DNA of 49,445 bases from Hyphomicrobiales bacterium (lineage in GTDB: Bacteria; Pseudomonadota; Alphaproteobacteria; Rhizobiales; Beijerinckiaceae): positions 1 to 49,445 of the forward strand of contig JAIXTP010000025.1 of NCBI GenBank assembly GCA_027483895.1, in the 5' to 3' direction. Below, piece by piece: positions 14,599 to 24,142 of this stretch. The notes beneath the pieces were generated by a model, which searched no databases, was not told where the DNA came from, and saw nothing but the letters and a program-made list of their open reading frames with translations. Position 1 is the first letter of the stretch, and each line of letters starts with the position of its first letter. The translations under genes were made by a program, and so were the position numbers.

Positions 14599-15402
14599 TC
14601 AGCCCGCCCGTGCGGCGGCCCCGATCTCGTCGGCGAGCACGAGCGGCGCGAGGATGCGCGCGAGGCGCGAGCCCCAGGCCTCGGCCGAAGCGCGGTCTCC
14701 GATCAGGTCCTGCCGCACCTCGATGAGCGCGTCGGGCAGCCCCCGCCGCGTCGCGTGCCGGTCGACCGTGTCGCCGGGCAGACCGCCGCGATAGGGCTCG
14801 TTGTCGCCGACGGTCAGATCCGTTTCGGCCGCCAGCGCCGCCAGCAGCGGAAGAGCGAGAGCCGGATTGCGGTCCCACAGCACGCCGACATGCCAGGGCC
14901 GCGGCCGCCCTTTCCAGACCGGCGTGAAGGAATGGATCGAGACGATCGCGGGCAGCCGCCCCGCCGCCAGCGCCGCCTCGACGGCCGCCGTCACCGCGCG
15001 GTCGTACGGCCGGTAGAAGCGGGCAAGACGACGCTCGACCTCGGCGTCGTCGGCCCGGGCGTTCCCCGGCACGATCGCGCCGTCGGACAGCTTCATGACC
15101 AGCGTGGGATCGTCCTCGCCCCTGTTCGGGTCGATCAGCAGCCGGGAAAAGTCGGTCAGGACCGCCGGCGCGCCGAGATCGCGCGCGAGCCGGCGCGTCA
15201 GGTCCGCCGCGCCGATGTCATAGGCGATGTGCCGTTCCAACTGCGCCTTCGGCAGGCCGAGATCGGCATATTCCGCCGGGATCGCGTTCGAGGCGTGGTC
15301 GCACAGGATCAGCACCCCGCAGGCGGGATCGCCCGGGATCGTTTCGACCGGATGCCCGCAGTCTTCGGGCGGCGCGGCGGGAGAGTGCGTCGGCATGTTC
15401 AT
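14599..15402 (-). CDS. N-formylglutamate amidohydrolase family protein (paralogue 2)
   Basis: 267 residues of the FGase fold. Motifs are LILCDHASNAIP near residue 32, HIAYDIGAADLTRRLA near 58 with the preceding LER, SIHSFTPVWKG near 155 with a metal-binding His, and LIEVRQDLIG near 230. It differs clearly from the paralogue at 4283-5173 and resembles the short form found beside gapR in many Rhizobiales. No hut operon is present. The predicted activity is hydrolysis of an N-formyl or related amino acid in the cytosol, with the substrate uncertain. Two close ATGs (15402 and 15396) are possible starts. Confidence 0.82.
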   Translation of the reverse strand: MNMPTHSPAAPPEDCGHPVETIPGDPACGVLILCDHASNAIPAEYADLGLPKAQLERHIAYDIGAADLTRRLARDLGAPAVLTDFSRLLIDPNRGEDDPTLVMKLSDGAIVPGNARADDAEVERRLARFYRPYDRAVTAAVEAALAAGRLPAIVSIHSFTPVWKGRPRPWHVGVLWDRNPALALPLLAALAAETDLTVGDNEPYRGGLPGDTVDRHATRRGLPDALIEVRQDLIGDRASAEAWGSRLARILAPLVLADEIGAAARAG

Positions 15403-15487
15403 GCGGCTCGGGAGGAGGCTTCATCATAGTGACGGAGCCGGGTCCGTACCATAGGATCCCGCGCAATCTCGCCCGATCCGGTGAATC

Positions 15488-16399
15488 GTGACCTCGTTCC
15501 CCCTTTCCCGCGCGGCGGCCTCCGGCCTGCTGCTTCCGTTCGTCGCGCTCGTCGCCGGCGCGGTCGCGATGGGTGCCTCGCCGATCTTCGTGCGCCATGC
15601 GGCGGCGGCCGAGGTGGGGCCCTTCGCCTCGGCCTTCTGGCGCGTGGCGCTCGCGCTGCCGTTCCTCTTCGCCTGGGCCGTCCGGGAAGACCGCGGCCGT
15701 CCGAGCCGGCCGACGCTGTCGAAGCCCGCGATCCTCGCCGGCCTCTTCTTCACCGGCGATCTCGTCTTCTGGCATCTGTCGATCCTCGCCACGACGGTCG
15801 CCAACGCCACCTTCTTCGCGACGACCGCGCCGCTCTGGGTCATCCTGATCTCGTGGCTCGTCTTCCGGGAGCGGATCTCGCGCGGCATGCTGGTCGGCAT
15901 CTCGCTCTGCCTCATGGGCGGCGCGGCGCTGATCGGCAATTCGCTCGCGGTCGATCCCGCGCGGATCCGCGGCGACGCCTTCGGCCTCGTCACCGCGGTG
16001 TTCTTCGCCCTCTATTTCTTCGGCGTGAAACGTTCGCGCGCCCATGCCGGCCCGGGACGGGCGACCCTCGGGGCCACCCTCGTCACGTCCGCGGCCCTGT
16101 TCGTGGTGGCCTTCGTCGCGGGCGACCGCTTCATCCCGAATTCTTACGCAGGCTGGGGCGCACTTCTCGGCATGGCGCTGATCAGTCAGGCGGCGGGGCA
16201 GGGGCTTCTTGCGGTAGCGCTCGGCCGGTTGCCGACCACCTTCAGCTCGCTGGTGATCTTCCTCGAAGCGCTCGCGGCCGCCGCTTTCGGCTGGATCCTG
16301 CTGGGCGAGGCCCTTGCCGCGTTGCAGGCCGCCGGCGGCGTGCTGATCCTGGCGGGGATCTGCGCGGCGCGGCCGCGTGACGGAAAGGATGCAGCATGA
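15488..16399 (+). CDS. EamA/DMT family transporter
   Basis: An inner-membrane protein of 303 residues with ten predicted hydrophobic helices in two EamA repeats (~15-145 and ~165-295). Family members export amino acids, nucleotides or other small metabolites; no substrate can be assigned. It uses a GTG start at 15488. Its stop overlaps the start of the glycerate kinase gene by the ATGA tetranucleotide (16396-16399), so the two are translationally coupled, which might hint at an organic-acid link. Confidence 0.88.
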   Translation: MTSFPLSRAAASGLLLPFVALVAGAVAMGASPIFVRHAAAAEVGPFASAFWRVALALPFLFAWAVREDRGRPSRPTLSKPAILAGLFFTGDLVFWHLSILATTVANATFFATTAPLWVILISWLVFRERISRGMLVGISLCLMGGAALIGNSLAVDPARIRGDAFGLVTAVFFALYFFGVKRSRAHAGPGRATLGATLVTSAALFVVAFVAGDRFIPNSYAGWGALLGMALISQAAGQGLLAVALGRLPTTFSSLVIFLEALAAAAFGWILLGEALAALQAAGGVLILAGICAARPRDGKDAA

Positions 16400-17676
16400 C
16401 GGATCGTGATCTTCTGCGCGCGATGTACGACGCGGCGGTCCGCGCCGCGCATCCGTCCTTCTGCCTCCCGCCCCATCTGCCGCCGCCGCCCGAGAAGGGG
16501 CGGATCGTGCTGCTCGCCGCGGGCAAGGCCGCGGGCAGCATGACGCGCGTCGCCGAGACCTTCTATCGCGAGCGTTACGGCCTGGGCCCCGACCGGCTGA
16601 CCGGTCTTGCCGTGACGCGCATCGGCTATGCCGAGCCGACGGCGTTCCTGCGCGTGGTCGAGGCGGGTCATCCCGTCCCCGACGCGGCGGGGCTCGCCGC
16701 CACCCGCGAGACCTTGGACCTCGCGTCCGGCGCGGGCGAAGACGATCTGGTGCTCGTGCTCCTGTCCGGCGGCGGTTCCGCCAACTGGATCGCGCCCGCG
16801 GCCGGCATTTCGCTCGAAGACAAGCAGGCCGTGACCCGGGCGCTTCTGCGCTGCGGTGCGGATATCGGCGAGATCAACGCCGTCCGCCGCCGCTTGTCCG
16901 AGATCAAGGGCGGGCGGCTCGCGCGGCGTGCAGCGCCCGCCCGGGTCCTCACGCTCGCGATTTCGGACGTGCCGCATGACGACCCGGCGGTGATCGCGTC
17001 GGGTCCCACGGTGCCGGATCCCACCACGCGCGAGGATTCGCTGGCGGTGATCCGTAAATACGGGCTCGAACTCCCGGCCGCCGTGCGGGCGCGGCTCGAC
17101 GACCCCGCGAGCGAAACCCCGAAGCCCGGCGATCCCGCCTTCGCGCGGACCGAATACCTGCTGGTGGCGCGGCCGGCCGATGGCGTGGCCGCGGCGGCCG
17201 AGATCGCCCGCGGGGCGGGCTATGAGGTCGTCGACCTCGGGGCCGATGTCGAGGGCGAGGCGCGCGAGGTCGCGGCCGCTCACGCCGCGGTCGCGCGTGA
17301 AATCGCCGCGGCGGGGCGCAGGGCCGTGGTGCTCTCGGGCGGGGAACTCACCGTCACCGTGCGCGGAAACGGCCGCGGCGGACCCAATCAGGAATATGCG
17401 CTGGGGCTCGCGGTCGCGCTCGCGGGTGCGGACGGGATCCGGGCCGTCGCGGGCGACACCGACGGCACCGACGGGGGCGGCGGCAAGGCCGACGATCCGG
17501 CGGGCGCCTTCGTCGATCCCGCGACGCTCCGGCGCGCCGCGGCCGCCGGCGTCGACCCGGCCGCCGCGCTCGCGGCGAACGACGCGACGGGCTTTTTCGA
17601 GCGGCTCGGTGATCTTCTCGTCCCCGGGCCCACGGGCACGAACATCAACGATCTCCGCGCGATCCTGATCGGTTGA
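16396..17676 (+). CDS. Glycerate 2-kinase (GckA/TtuD, MOFRL family)
   Basis: A cytosolic kinase that converts D-glycerate to 2-phosphoglycerate, feeding glycolysis just above pyruvate kinase, whose gene lies in the same run. The 426 residues show the N-terminal DUF4147 fold (LLAAGKAAGSM near 40, LVLLSGGGSANW near 120, INAVRRRLSEIKGG near 160) and a C-terminal MOFRL domain (VVLSGGELTVTVRGNGRGGPNQE near 310 in outline, AGDTDGTDG near 350). It overlaps the transporter gene by 4 bp. The symbol could be gck or ttuD and is left open. Hydroxypyruvate or tartronate pathway genes are not visible nearby. Confidence 0.9.
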   Translation: MTDRDLLRAMYDAAVRAAHPSFCLPPHLPPPPEKGRIVLLAAGKAAGSMTRVAETFYRERYGLGPDRLTGLAVTRIGYAEPTAFLRVVEAGHPVPDAAGLAATRETLDLASGAGEDDLVLVLLSGGGSANWIAPAAGISLEDKQAVTRALLRCGADIGEINAVRRRLSEIKGGRLARRAAPARVLTLAISDVPHDDPAVIASGPTVPDPTTREDSLAVIRKYGLELPAAVRARLDDPASETPKPGDPAFARTEYLLVARPADGVAAAAEIARGAGYEVVDLGADVEGEAREVAAAHAAVAREIAAAGRRAVVLSGGELTVTVRGNGRGGPNQEYALGLAVALAGADGIRAVAGDTDGTDGGGGKADDPAGAFVDPATLRRAAAAGVDPAAALAANDATGFFERLGDLLVPGPTGTNINDLRAILIG

Positions 17677-17699
17677 CAAAGCAGGAGGCGAAGGAGCGA

Positions 17700-18152
17700 A
17701 TGCGGTCGATGAACATCGACCGTCTCCTGCGCCCGATCCTGCTGCTTGCGGGGCTCTGGATCGCCCTTCATCCCGTCGACGCCTCGGCCGATCTGCGCCT
17801 GTGCAACATGACGACGAGCCGCGTCGGCGTGGCGATCGGCTATCGCGATCCGCAGGGCTGGGCGAGCGAGGGCTGGTGGAACCTGAAGCCCAACGCCTGC
17901 GAGACGCTGATCAAGGGCGCGCTGACGTCACGATATTATTACGTCTATGCTCAAGACTATGATCGCGGCGGCGAATGGACGGGCCAGACCCCGATGTGCA
18001 CGCGCGACAAGGAGTTCCAGATCCGCGGCGTCGAGGACTGTCTCGCCCGCGGCTTCGACCGGACCCGGTTCTTCGAAGTCGATACCGGGGAACAGAAGCA
18101 CTGGACGGTCCAGTTGATCGATCCGGCCAAGGCGGCGCCCCCGCGCCCGTGA
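17700..18152 (+). CDS. DUF1036 exported protein
   Basis: 150 residues: a signal peptide (MNIDRLLRPILLLAGLWIAL core, ending near ASA), then a DUF1036 domain of ~115 residues with LRLCNMTTSRVGVAIGY, WWNLKPNACETL and three further Cys-containing segments. DUF1036 proteins are small periplasmic or secreted proteins of unknown role, commonly encoded next to pyruvate kinase in Rhizobiales, as here. AAGGAG at 17691-17696 decides for the ATG at 17700 over upstream frame. Only 7 nt separate it from pyk, so the two are one transcript. Confidence 0.87.
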   Translation: MRSMNIDRLLRPILLLAGLWIALHPVDASADLRLCNMTTSRVGVAIGYRDPQGWASEGWWNLKPNACETLIKGALTSRYYYVYAQDYDRGGEWTGQTPMCTRDKEFQIRGVEDCLARGFDRTRFFEVDTGEQKHWTVQLIDPAKAAPPRP

Positions 18153-18159
18153 GGACAAG

Positions 18160-19575
18160 ATGCGTCATATGAAGCGTACCAAGATCATCGCCACGCTCGG
18201 CCCCGCTTCGAGCGACCGCGCGATGATCGCCCGCCTGTTCGAGGCGGGGGCCGACGTCTTCCGCATCAATATGAGCCACGCTTCGCACGACCTGATGCGA
18301 TCGCTCGTCGCGATGATCCGCGACGTCGAGAAGGAATATTCGCGGCCCATCGGCATCCTCGTCGATCTTCAGGGACCGAAGCTCCGCGTCGGCACCTTCG
18401 GCGCGGGCCCCGTCGATCTGCCGGAAGGTGCGCGCTTCGCGCTCGATTCCGACAAGAAGCCCGGCGATGCGGCGCGCGTGCATCTTCCGCATCCGGAAAT
18501 CCTGCGCGCCCTCCGCCCCGGCCATACGGTGCTGGTCGACGACGGCAAGGTGCGGCTGCGCGTGGTGGAGGCGACCGCCAAGCGCGCCGACTGCGTGGTC
18601 GAGGTGGCGGGCCGGATTTCCGACAAGAAGGGCGTGAGCCTGCCGGATACCGAGATCCCCGTCGCCGCCATGACCGAGAAGGACCGCTCCGATCTCGAGG
18701 CCGCGCTCGATGCCGGCATCGATTGGGTCGCGCTTTCCTTCGTGCAGCGCCCCGAAGACGTCGCGGACGTGAAGAAGACCGCTCGCGGCCGCGCCAAGGT
18801 GCTTTCCAAGATCGAAAAGCCGCAGGCCATCGCGCGGCTCGACGAGATCATGGAGATCTCCGACGCGCTCATGGTCGCGCGCGGCGATCTCGGCGTCGAA
18901 ATGCCCCTCGAAAAGGTGCCGGGTCTGCAGAAGCGCATCACCCGGATGGCGCGCCGGCTCGGCAAGCCGGTCGTCGTGGCGACGCAGATGCTCGAGTCCA
19001 TGATCAATTCGCCGGTGCCGACGCGCGCCGAGGTCTCGGACGTAGCCACCGCCGTGTTCGAAGGCGCGGATGCCGTCATGCTCTCGGCGGAATCGGCGGC
19101 CGGGAAATATCCGATCGACGCCGTCGCCACGATGAGCCGCATCGCGGCGGAGGTCGAGACGGATCAGGTCTACCGCGCCGTCATCAACGGCCAGCGCGCC
19201 GCCCCGGAACCGACGGGCGCCGATGCGATCGCGGTCGCGGCGCGCGACGTGGCCGAAACGCTCGATCTCAAGGCCGTCATCGCCTGGACGTCCTCCGGCG
19301 CGACCGGCCTCAGGCTCGCGCGGGAGCGGCCGCAGCCGCCGATCCTCGCGATCACGCCGAACGTGACGGCGGCGCGCCAGCTCGCGCTCGTCTGGGGCGT
19401 GTATCCGACCGTGGCCGAGGATGCGAAGGACGTCGACGACATGGCCGACCGCGCCGCCCGCATCGCGGGGACGGAAGGCTTCGGCGTCACCGGCGACCGC
19501 GTGATCATCGTTGCGGGCGTACCCTTCGGCACGCCCGGCGCGACGAACATGGTGCGCATCGCCTACGTGATCTGA
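18160..19575 (+). CDS. pyk: Pyruvate kinase
   Basis: Last step of glycolysis: phosphoenolpyruvate plus ADP to pyruvate plus ATP. The 471 residues have the full domain set: KRTKIIATLGPASS at the N-terminus, the B-domain (~70-165), the catalytic Lys in SKIEKPQA near 223, MVARGDLGVEMP near 245 and VVATQMLESMI near 270, with a C-terminal allosteric domain from ~345. ATGs at 18160 and 18169 are both possible; GAGGA before the first is acceptable. It ends the transporter / glycerate kinase / DUF1036 run. Its stop codon abuts that of the convergent TPR gene without any spacer. Confidence 0.97.
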   Translation: MRHMKRTKIIATLGPASSDRAMIARLFEAGADVFRINMSHASHDLMRSLVAMIRDVEKEYSRPIGILVDLQGPKLRVGTFGAGPVDLPEGARFALDSDKKPGDAARVHLPHPEILRALRPGHTVLVDDGKVRLRVVEATAKRADCVVEVAGRISDKKGVSLPDTEIPVAAMTEKDRSDLEAALDAGIDWVALSFVQRPEDVADVKKTARGRAKVLSKIEKPQAIARLDEIMEISDALMVARGDLGVEMPLEKVPGLQKRITRMARRLGKPVVVATQMLESMINSPVPTRAEVSDVATAVFEGADAVMLSAESAAGKYPIDAVATMSRIAAEVETDQVYRAVINGQRAAPEPTGADAIAVAARDVAETLDLKAVIAWTSSGATGLRLARERPQPPILAITPNVTAARQLALVWGVYPTVAEDAKDVDDMADRAARIAGTEGFGVTGDRVIIVAGVPFGTPGATNMVRIAYVI

Positions 19576-20187
19576 TCAGATGTCCCGGCCTTCGACATCG
19601 GGGCGGAGGCGTTCGAGCGCTTCGCGCACCGGGGCGAATTGCGGATAGAGGGCGTGGGCCTTCTTGTAGGCTTCGTAGGCGGCCTTCTTCTCGTCGTCCC
19701 GCATCAGCATCGAAGCGAGGCCGAACAGCGCGCCGAAATGGCGCGGCTCCCGCTTCAGCGTCTCGGCGATGTCGACGCGCGCACGTACCGTATCGCCCAT
19801 CATGAAGAACACCGTCGCCCGCTTGTTCCAAGCCTCGGCCCAGCCCGGGCGGAGCGCGATGATCCGGTCCAGGATCTCGACGGCGAGCGGGTGGTCGGCG
19901 TTTTTCATCGCTTCCAGCGCGCGGATCATCAGCAGGTCCGCCGTGTCGCTGCCCGAACGCAGCCAGCGCCGTTCGATCTGCTGCGCGATCGGGCGTGCCT
20001 CGGCGGGCGAACCCGCCGCCGCGAGCCTTTCGAAGAGTTCGTCGAGCGTGGGCGCGCGCCGCGGCGGCTCGGTCTTCTCGGTCCGCGGCGGACCACGCCG
20101 CTCGGGCTCCTGAGCCGCGGCGGGCCCGGCGGCGAGGAGACCCGCCGCGAAGACCCCGACCATCGCCTTCGCCAACCTTGCACGCAT
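19576..20187 (-). CDS. Exported TPR-repeat protein
   Basis: 203 residues. The signal peptide MRARLAKAMVGVFAAGLLAA ends at PAAAQ near residue 26. A Pro/Arg-rich linker follows, then at least two to three tetratricopeptide units (~75-190), for example AEAWNKRATVFFMMGDTVRA and HFGALFGLASMLM. TPR units mediate protein contacts, so it is probably a periplasmic assembly or scaffold protein. The open frame extends upstream, but the signal peptide fixes the start at 20187. Convergent with pyk at zero distance. No specific partner can be named. Confidence 0.82.
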   Translation of the reverse strand: MRARLAKAMVGVFAAGLLAAGPAAAQEPERRGPPRTEKTEPPRRAPTLDELFERLAAAGSPAEARPIAQQIERRWLRSGSDTADLLMIRALEAMKNADHPLAVEILDRIIALRPGWAEAWNKRATVFFMMGDTVRARVDIAETLKREPRHFGALFGLASMLMRDDEKKAAYEAYKKAHALYPQFAPVREALERLRPDVEGRDI

Positions 20188-20320
20188 CCCGAGAGGATGG
20201 GGCGGAACCCGCCGGGGCACAAGAGCGTACGGCGTCGCGGGCCGGCGGTTCCGCCATTGATGCGCTCGAGTCGGGAGGCCATATAGACGGGGTTCGTCCC
20301 TGCCGAGGATCAGTTCCAGA

Positions 20321-22186
20321 ATGGCTTCCTTCCGTTCCCGCGCCCTTCCGTCCTTCGCTCCGCGGAGCCCCGCCGAAGCCGTCGCGAAGGAGGCGGGGCG
20401 CATGCCGGAACTCGGCGATCTTCCGGAATGGAATCTCGCGGATCTCTATCCCGGCATGGACTCGGAGGCCTACAAGGCCGACCTCGCCCGTGCCGAAAAG
20501 GAAGCCAAGGCCTTCGCCGAGACCTATCGCGGTCGCCTCGCCGACATCGCCGCCTCCGCCGACGCACCTGCCGCGCTCCATGCCGCGATCGCCCGCTACG
20601 AGGCGCTCGACGACGTGCTCGGCCGCGTCATCTCCTATGCGGGGCTGATCTATGCGGGCGACACCACGGATCCCGTCTGCGCCAAATTCTACGGCGACGC
20701 GCAGGACAGGCTGACCGCCATCTCGACGGATCTCCTGTTCTTCACGCTCGAACTCAACCGCATCGACGACGCCGTGCTCGACGCCGCCGCGGCGAAGGCG
20801 CCGCTTTCGCATTACCGCCCCTGGCTCGAGGACATCCGCCGCGAGAAGCCGCATCAGCTCTCCGACGAGGTCGAACAGCTCTTCCACGAGAAGTCGGTGA
20901 CCGGCCACGCGGCCTGGAACCGCCTCTTCGACGAGACGATGTCGGCCCTGCGCTTCGATTTCGACGGCGAGAAGCTCTCGATCGAGCCGACGCTCAACAA
21001 GCTGCAGGACGCCGACGGCGAGATCCGCCGCAAGGCGTCCGACGCGCTGGCGACGACGTTCCGCGAGAATCTGCGCGTGTTCACGCTGATCACGAACACG
21101 CTCGCCAAGGACAAGGAAATCTCCGACCGCTGGCACAAATTCTCGGACGTGGCGGACTCGCGCCATCTCGCCAACCGGGTCGAGCCCGAGGTGGTGGAGG
21201 CGCTGGTCTCGGCCGTGCGCGAGGCCTATCCGCGCTTGTCGCACCGCTATTACCGGCTGAAGGCGAAGTGGTTCGGCCGCGATGCGCTCGACCATTGGGA
21301 CCGCAACGCGCCGCTGCCCAAAGTGGAGCAGCGCGTGATCCCGTGGAACGAGGCCAAGGACACGGTGCTGTCGGCCTACCGTACCTTCTCCCCGCGCATG
21401 GCGGACCTCGCGACGCGCTTCTTCGACGAACGCTGGATCGACGCGCCGGTGCGTCCCGGCAAGGCGCCCGGCGCCTTCGCGCATCCCACGGTGCCGTCGG
21501 CGCATCCTTATGTATTGGTGAATTATCTCGGCAAAAATCGCGACGTCATGACTCTCGCTCATGAACTCGGCCACGGCGTGCATCAGCTGCTCGCCGCGCC
21601 GAACGGCGCGCTGATGGCGCCGACGCCGCTGACGCTGGCGGAGACCGCCTCGGTCTTCGGCGAGATGCTGACCTTCCGCAGCCTGCTCGCCTCCACCACC
21701 GACCCGCAGGCCCGCAAGGCCATGCTGGCGGGCAAGGTCGAGGACATGATCAACACCGTCGTGCGGCAGATCGCCTTCTACGGCTTCGAGCGGAAGGTGC
21801 ATCTGCGCCGGCGCGAGGGCGAGCTGACCGCCGACGATCTCGGCGCGCTCTGGCTCGAAGTGCAGACCGAGAGCCTCGGCCCGGCGATCCGGCTCGGTCC
21901 GGGCTACGAGACCTTCTGGTCCTATATCCCGCACTTCATCCATTCGCCCTTCTACGTCTATGCCTATGCCTTCGGCGACTGCCTCGTGAACTCCCTCTAC
22001 GGGGTCTACGAGAAGGCGTCGGACGGGTTCGTGGAGCGCTATTTCGCGATGCTGTCGGCGGGCGGTACCAAGCACCATTCGGAGCTTCTGGCGCCCTTCG
22101 GCCTGGACGCGCGCGACCCGGCATTCTGGTCGATCGGCCTGTCGCTCATCGAGCGCATGATCGGCGAGCTGGAAGAGCTGGGCTGA
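20321..22186 (+). CDS. M3 family oligoendopeptidase (PepF type)
   Basis: A cytosolic zinc metallopeptidase that cleaves short peptides. The 621 residues carry the active-site HELGHGVHQ near residue 409 and the downstream LAETASVFGEM with the third ligand Glu. The conserved family start is LPEWNLADLYPG (residues 34-45). Two starts are plausible: ATG 20321 (listed) and ATG 20402, which has a better AAGGAGG site; the extra 27 residues are basic and poorly conserved in type. It may share a transcript with the ABC1 kinase gene 82 bp downstream. Confidence 0.92.
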   Translation: MASFRSRALPSFAPRSPAEAVAKEAGRMPELGDLPEWNLADLYPGMDSEAYKADLARAEKEAKAFAETYRGRLADIAASADAPAALHAAIARYEALDDVLGRVISYAGLIYAGDTTDPVCAKFYGDAQDRLTAISTDLLFFTLELNRIDDAVLDAAAAKAPLSHYRPWLEDIRREKPHQLSDEVEQLFHEKSVTGHAAWNRLFDETMSALRFDFDGEKLSIEPTLNKLQDADGEIRRKASDALATTFRENLRVFTLITNTLAKDKEISDRWHKFSDVADSRHLANRVEPEVVEALVSAVREAYPRLSHRYYRLKAKWFGRDALDHWDRNAPLPKVEQRVIPWNEAKDTVLSAYRTFSPRMADLATRFFDERWIDAPVRPGKAPGAFAHPTVPSAHPYVLVNYLGKNRDVMTLAHELGHGVHQLLAAPNGALMAPTPLTLAETASVFGEMLTFRSLLASTTDPQARKAMLAGKVEDMINTVVRQIAFYGFERKVHLRRREGELTADDLGALWLEVQTESLGPAIRLGPGYETFWSYIPHFIHSPFYVYAYAFGDCLVNSLYGVYEKASDGFVERYFAMLSAGGTKHHSELLAPFGLDARDPAFWSIGLSLIERMIGELEELG

Positions 22187-22268
22187 TCCGCCTTCGAACC
22201 GCCGCGGTTCCCGCATCCGATCCGTTTCCGCCCGGCGACGTATCAAGTCCGGGACAGGGAAGAAGCGC

Positions 22269-23627
22269 ATGAGCACGGACGACCGCGAAGCCAACCGCCT
22301 TTCGGCGCGCGTGAGCCGCTACGCCAAGGTCGGAGCCAATGTCGGCGGCGTGGCCGCCCGCATGGCGGGCGCGCGGCTGATGGGCGTCGACATCGGCGAC
22401 CGCTCCAATGCGGAGACGCTGCGGCGGGCGCTGGGCGGCCTCAAGGGGCCGATCATGAAGGTGGCGCAGCTGCTCGCCACGATCCCGGACGTTCTGCCGC
22501 CCGAATATGCCGAGGAACTCGCGAAGCTGCAGAGCGAGGCGCCGCCGATGGGCGCGGCCTTCGTGAAGCGGCGCATGCAGGCCGAGCTGGGGCCGGACTG
22601 GCAGAAGCGCTTCGCCTCCTTCGACCTGCATCCCTCCGCCGCCGCCTCGCTGGGGCAGGTGCACCGCGCCGCGGCGCATGACGGCACCGCGCTCGCCTGC
22701 AAGCTCCAATATCCGGACATGCAATCGGCCGTGGAGGCGGATCTCAGGCAGCTCGACCTCCTCTTCGCCGTGCATCGCCGCATGGACCCGGCCATCGACA
22801 CGCGCGAGATCGCCAAGGAGATCGGCGCGCGCGTCCGCGAGGAACTCGACTACCGCCGCGAGGCGAAGCATGCCGCGCTCTATTCCGCGATGCTGGCAGC
22901 GACGCCGCGCGTGCGGGTGCCGGCCGTGCATCCCGAGCTTTCGACGGACCGGCTGCTGACGCTCTCCTGGCTCGAGGGCAAGAAGATCCTGACCTACAAG
23001 GACGCGGATGCCGAGACCCGCAACCGGCTGGCGACCGCGATGTTCGAGGCGTGGTGGCTGCCCTTCAGCCGCTTCGGCGTGATCCACGGGGATCCGCATC
23101 TCGGCAATTACACCGTGTTCGCGGACGAGGGCCGCGCGGGCGGCATCAATCTGCTCGATTACGGCTGCATCCGCATCTTCCCGAAAAGTTTCGTCGGCGG
23201 CGTCGTGGATCTCTATCGCGGGCTGCTGGAAGGCGACGCCGAACGGGTGGTGCATGCCTATGAGGTCTGGGGCTTCCGCGGGCTCAACCGCGAGCTGATC
23301 GACGTGCTGAATATCTGGGCCCGGTTCATCTACGGCCCGTTGCTCGACGATCGCGTGCGCACCATCGCGGACGGGGTGAGCCCCGGCGAATACGGGCGGC
23401 GCGAGGCCTTCACCGTCCACAAGGCGCTGAAGGAAAAGGGCCCTGTGACGGTGCCGCAGGAATTCGTGTTCATGGACCGCGCGGCGATCGGGCTGGGCGG
23501 CGTCTTCCTGCATCTGCGCGCCGAGCTCAATTTCCATCGGCTCTTCGAAGACGCGATGGCGGATTTCTCGGTCGAGACCGTGGGCGCGCGGCAGGCGGAT
23601 GCGCTGAAGGCCGCCGGTCTGCGCTGA
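22269..23627 (+). CDS. ABC1/AarF (UbiB-like) atypical kinase
   Basis: 452 residues of the ABC1 atypical kinase family, which supports ubiquinone synthesis or lipid handling and acts as an ATPase. Visible are the KxGQ-like LKGPIMKVAQLL near residue 60, the alanine-rich loop AAASLGQVHRA near 125, LACKLQYP with the ATP-binding Lys, the catalytic HGDPHLGN near 275 and the metal-binding LLDYGCI (DFG equivalent). No C-terminal membrane helices are evident, unlike E. coli UbiB, so it is the shorter soluble branch. GGGAAGAAG precedes the start. Its stop is 3 nt from the convergent DUF2794 gene. Confidence 0.9.
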   Translation: MSTDDREANRLSARVSRYAKVGANVGGVAARMAGARLMGVDIGDRSNAETLRRALGGLKGPIMKVAQLLATIPDVLPPEYAEELAKLQSEAPPMGAAFVKRRMQAELGPDWQKRFASFDLHPSAAASLGQVHRAAAHDGTALACKLQYPDMQSAVEADLRQLDLLFAVHRRMDPAIDTREIAKEIGARVREELDYRREAKHAALYSAMLAATPRVRVPAVHPELSTDRLLTLSWLEGKKILTYKDADAETRNRLATAMFEAWWLPFSRFGVIHGDPHLGNYTVFADEGRAGGINLLDYGCIRIFPKSFVGGVVDLYRGLLEGDAERVVHAYEVWGFRGLNRELIDVLNIWARFIYGPLLDDRVRTIADGVSPGEYGRREAFTVHKALKEKGPVTVPQEFVFMDRAAIGLGGVFLHLRAELNFHRLFEDAMADFSVETVGARQADALKAAGLR

Positions 23628-23630
23628 GGC

Positions 23631-24014
23631 TCAGCCGACGACGAGCTTCACCGGCTTTTCGAGAACCGCGAGCACGCGGGCCAATTCATGCCCGCGCTTG
23701 AGCACCTGACCCGCCGCGCCGGTGACGCTGTAGGCGCCCTGACGCCGCGCGAGCTTGGGGGTCTTCTCGATCCGGTAGAGCGGATATTCGTGCGACCGGC
23801 GGAAGACGGAGAAGACGGCGCGGTCCTTGGTGAAATCGAGCGCGTAGTCGCGCCATTCGCCGCAGGCGACCATCCGACCGTAGACGGAAAACAACTCGCG
23901 CAGTTCGTGGCGGTCGAAGGCGACCTGCTGCGGGGGGGAAGGCGACCGGAGCGGAACGACAGCGGCCGCGCTCCGCGATGCGGACGCCCCCGGCGTGTTC
24001 TCGGCTTCGCTCAT
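23631..24014 (-). CDS. DUF2794 family protein
   Basis: 127 residues. The first ~30 are Ser/Ala/Pro-rich and probably disordered. The DUF2794 core follows, with FDRHELRELFSVYGRMV, GEWRDYALDF, RAVFSVFRRS, YRIEKTPKLARRQGAY and GQVLKRGHELARVL. The family is small, confined in my knowledge to alphaproteobacteria, and has no assigned function. GGAGG four bases before the ATG at 24014 supports the start. The 285-bp upstream spacer carries a plus-strand terminator and a possible small RNA. Confidence 0.9.
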   Translation of the reverse strand: MSEAENTPGASASRSAAAVVPLRSPSPPQQVAFDRHELRELFSVYGRMVACGEWRDYALDFTKDRAVFSVFRRSHEYPLYRIEKTPKLARRQGAYSVTGAAGQVLKRGHELARVLAVLEKPVKLVVG

Positions 24015-24142
24015 GCCGCCTCCGGACGGTCGCCATGCATTCCGTCATCATCGCTCCGGACTCGCGCTGCGGCAAGCGCTGCCGAGGGGAGAAAAAGCGC
24101 GCGATTCCACGATTTTGCCGCGATCCCGCCCTTCCGTCGCCA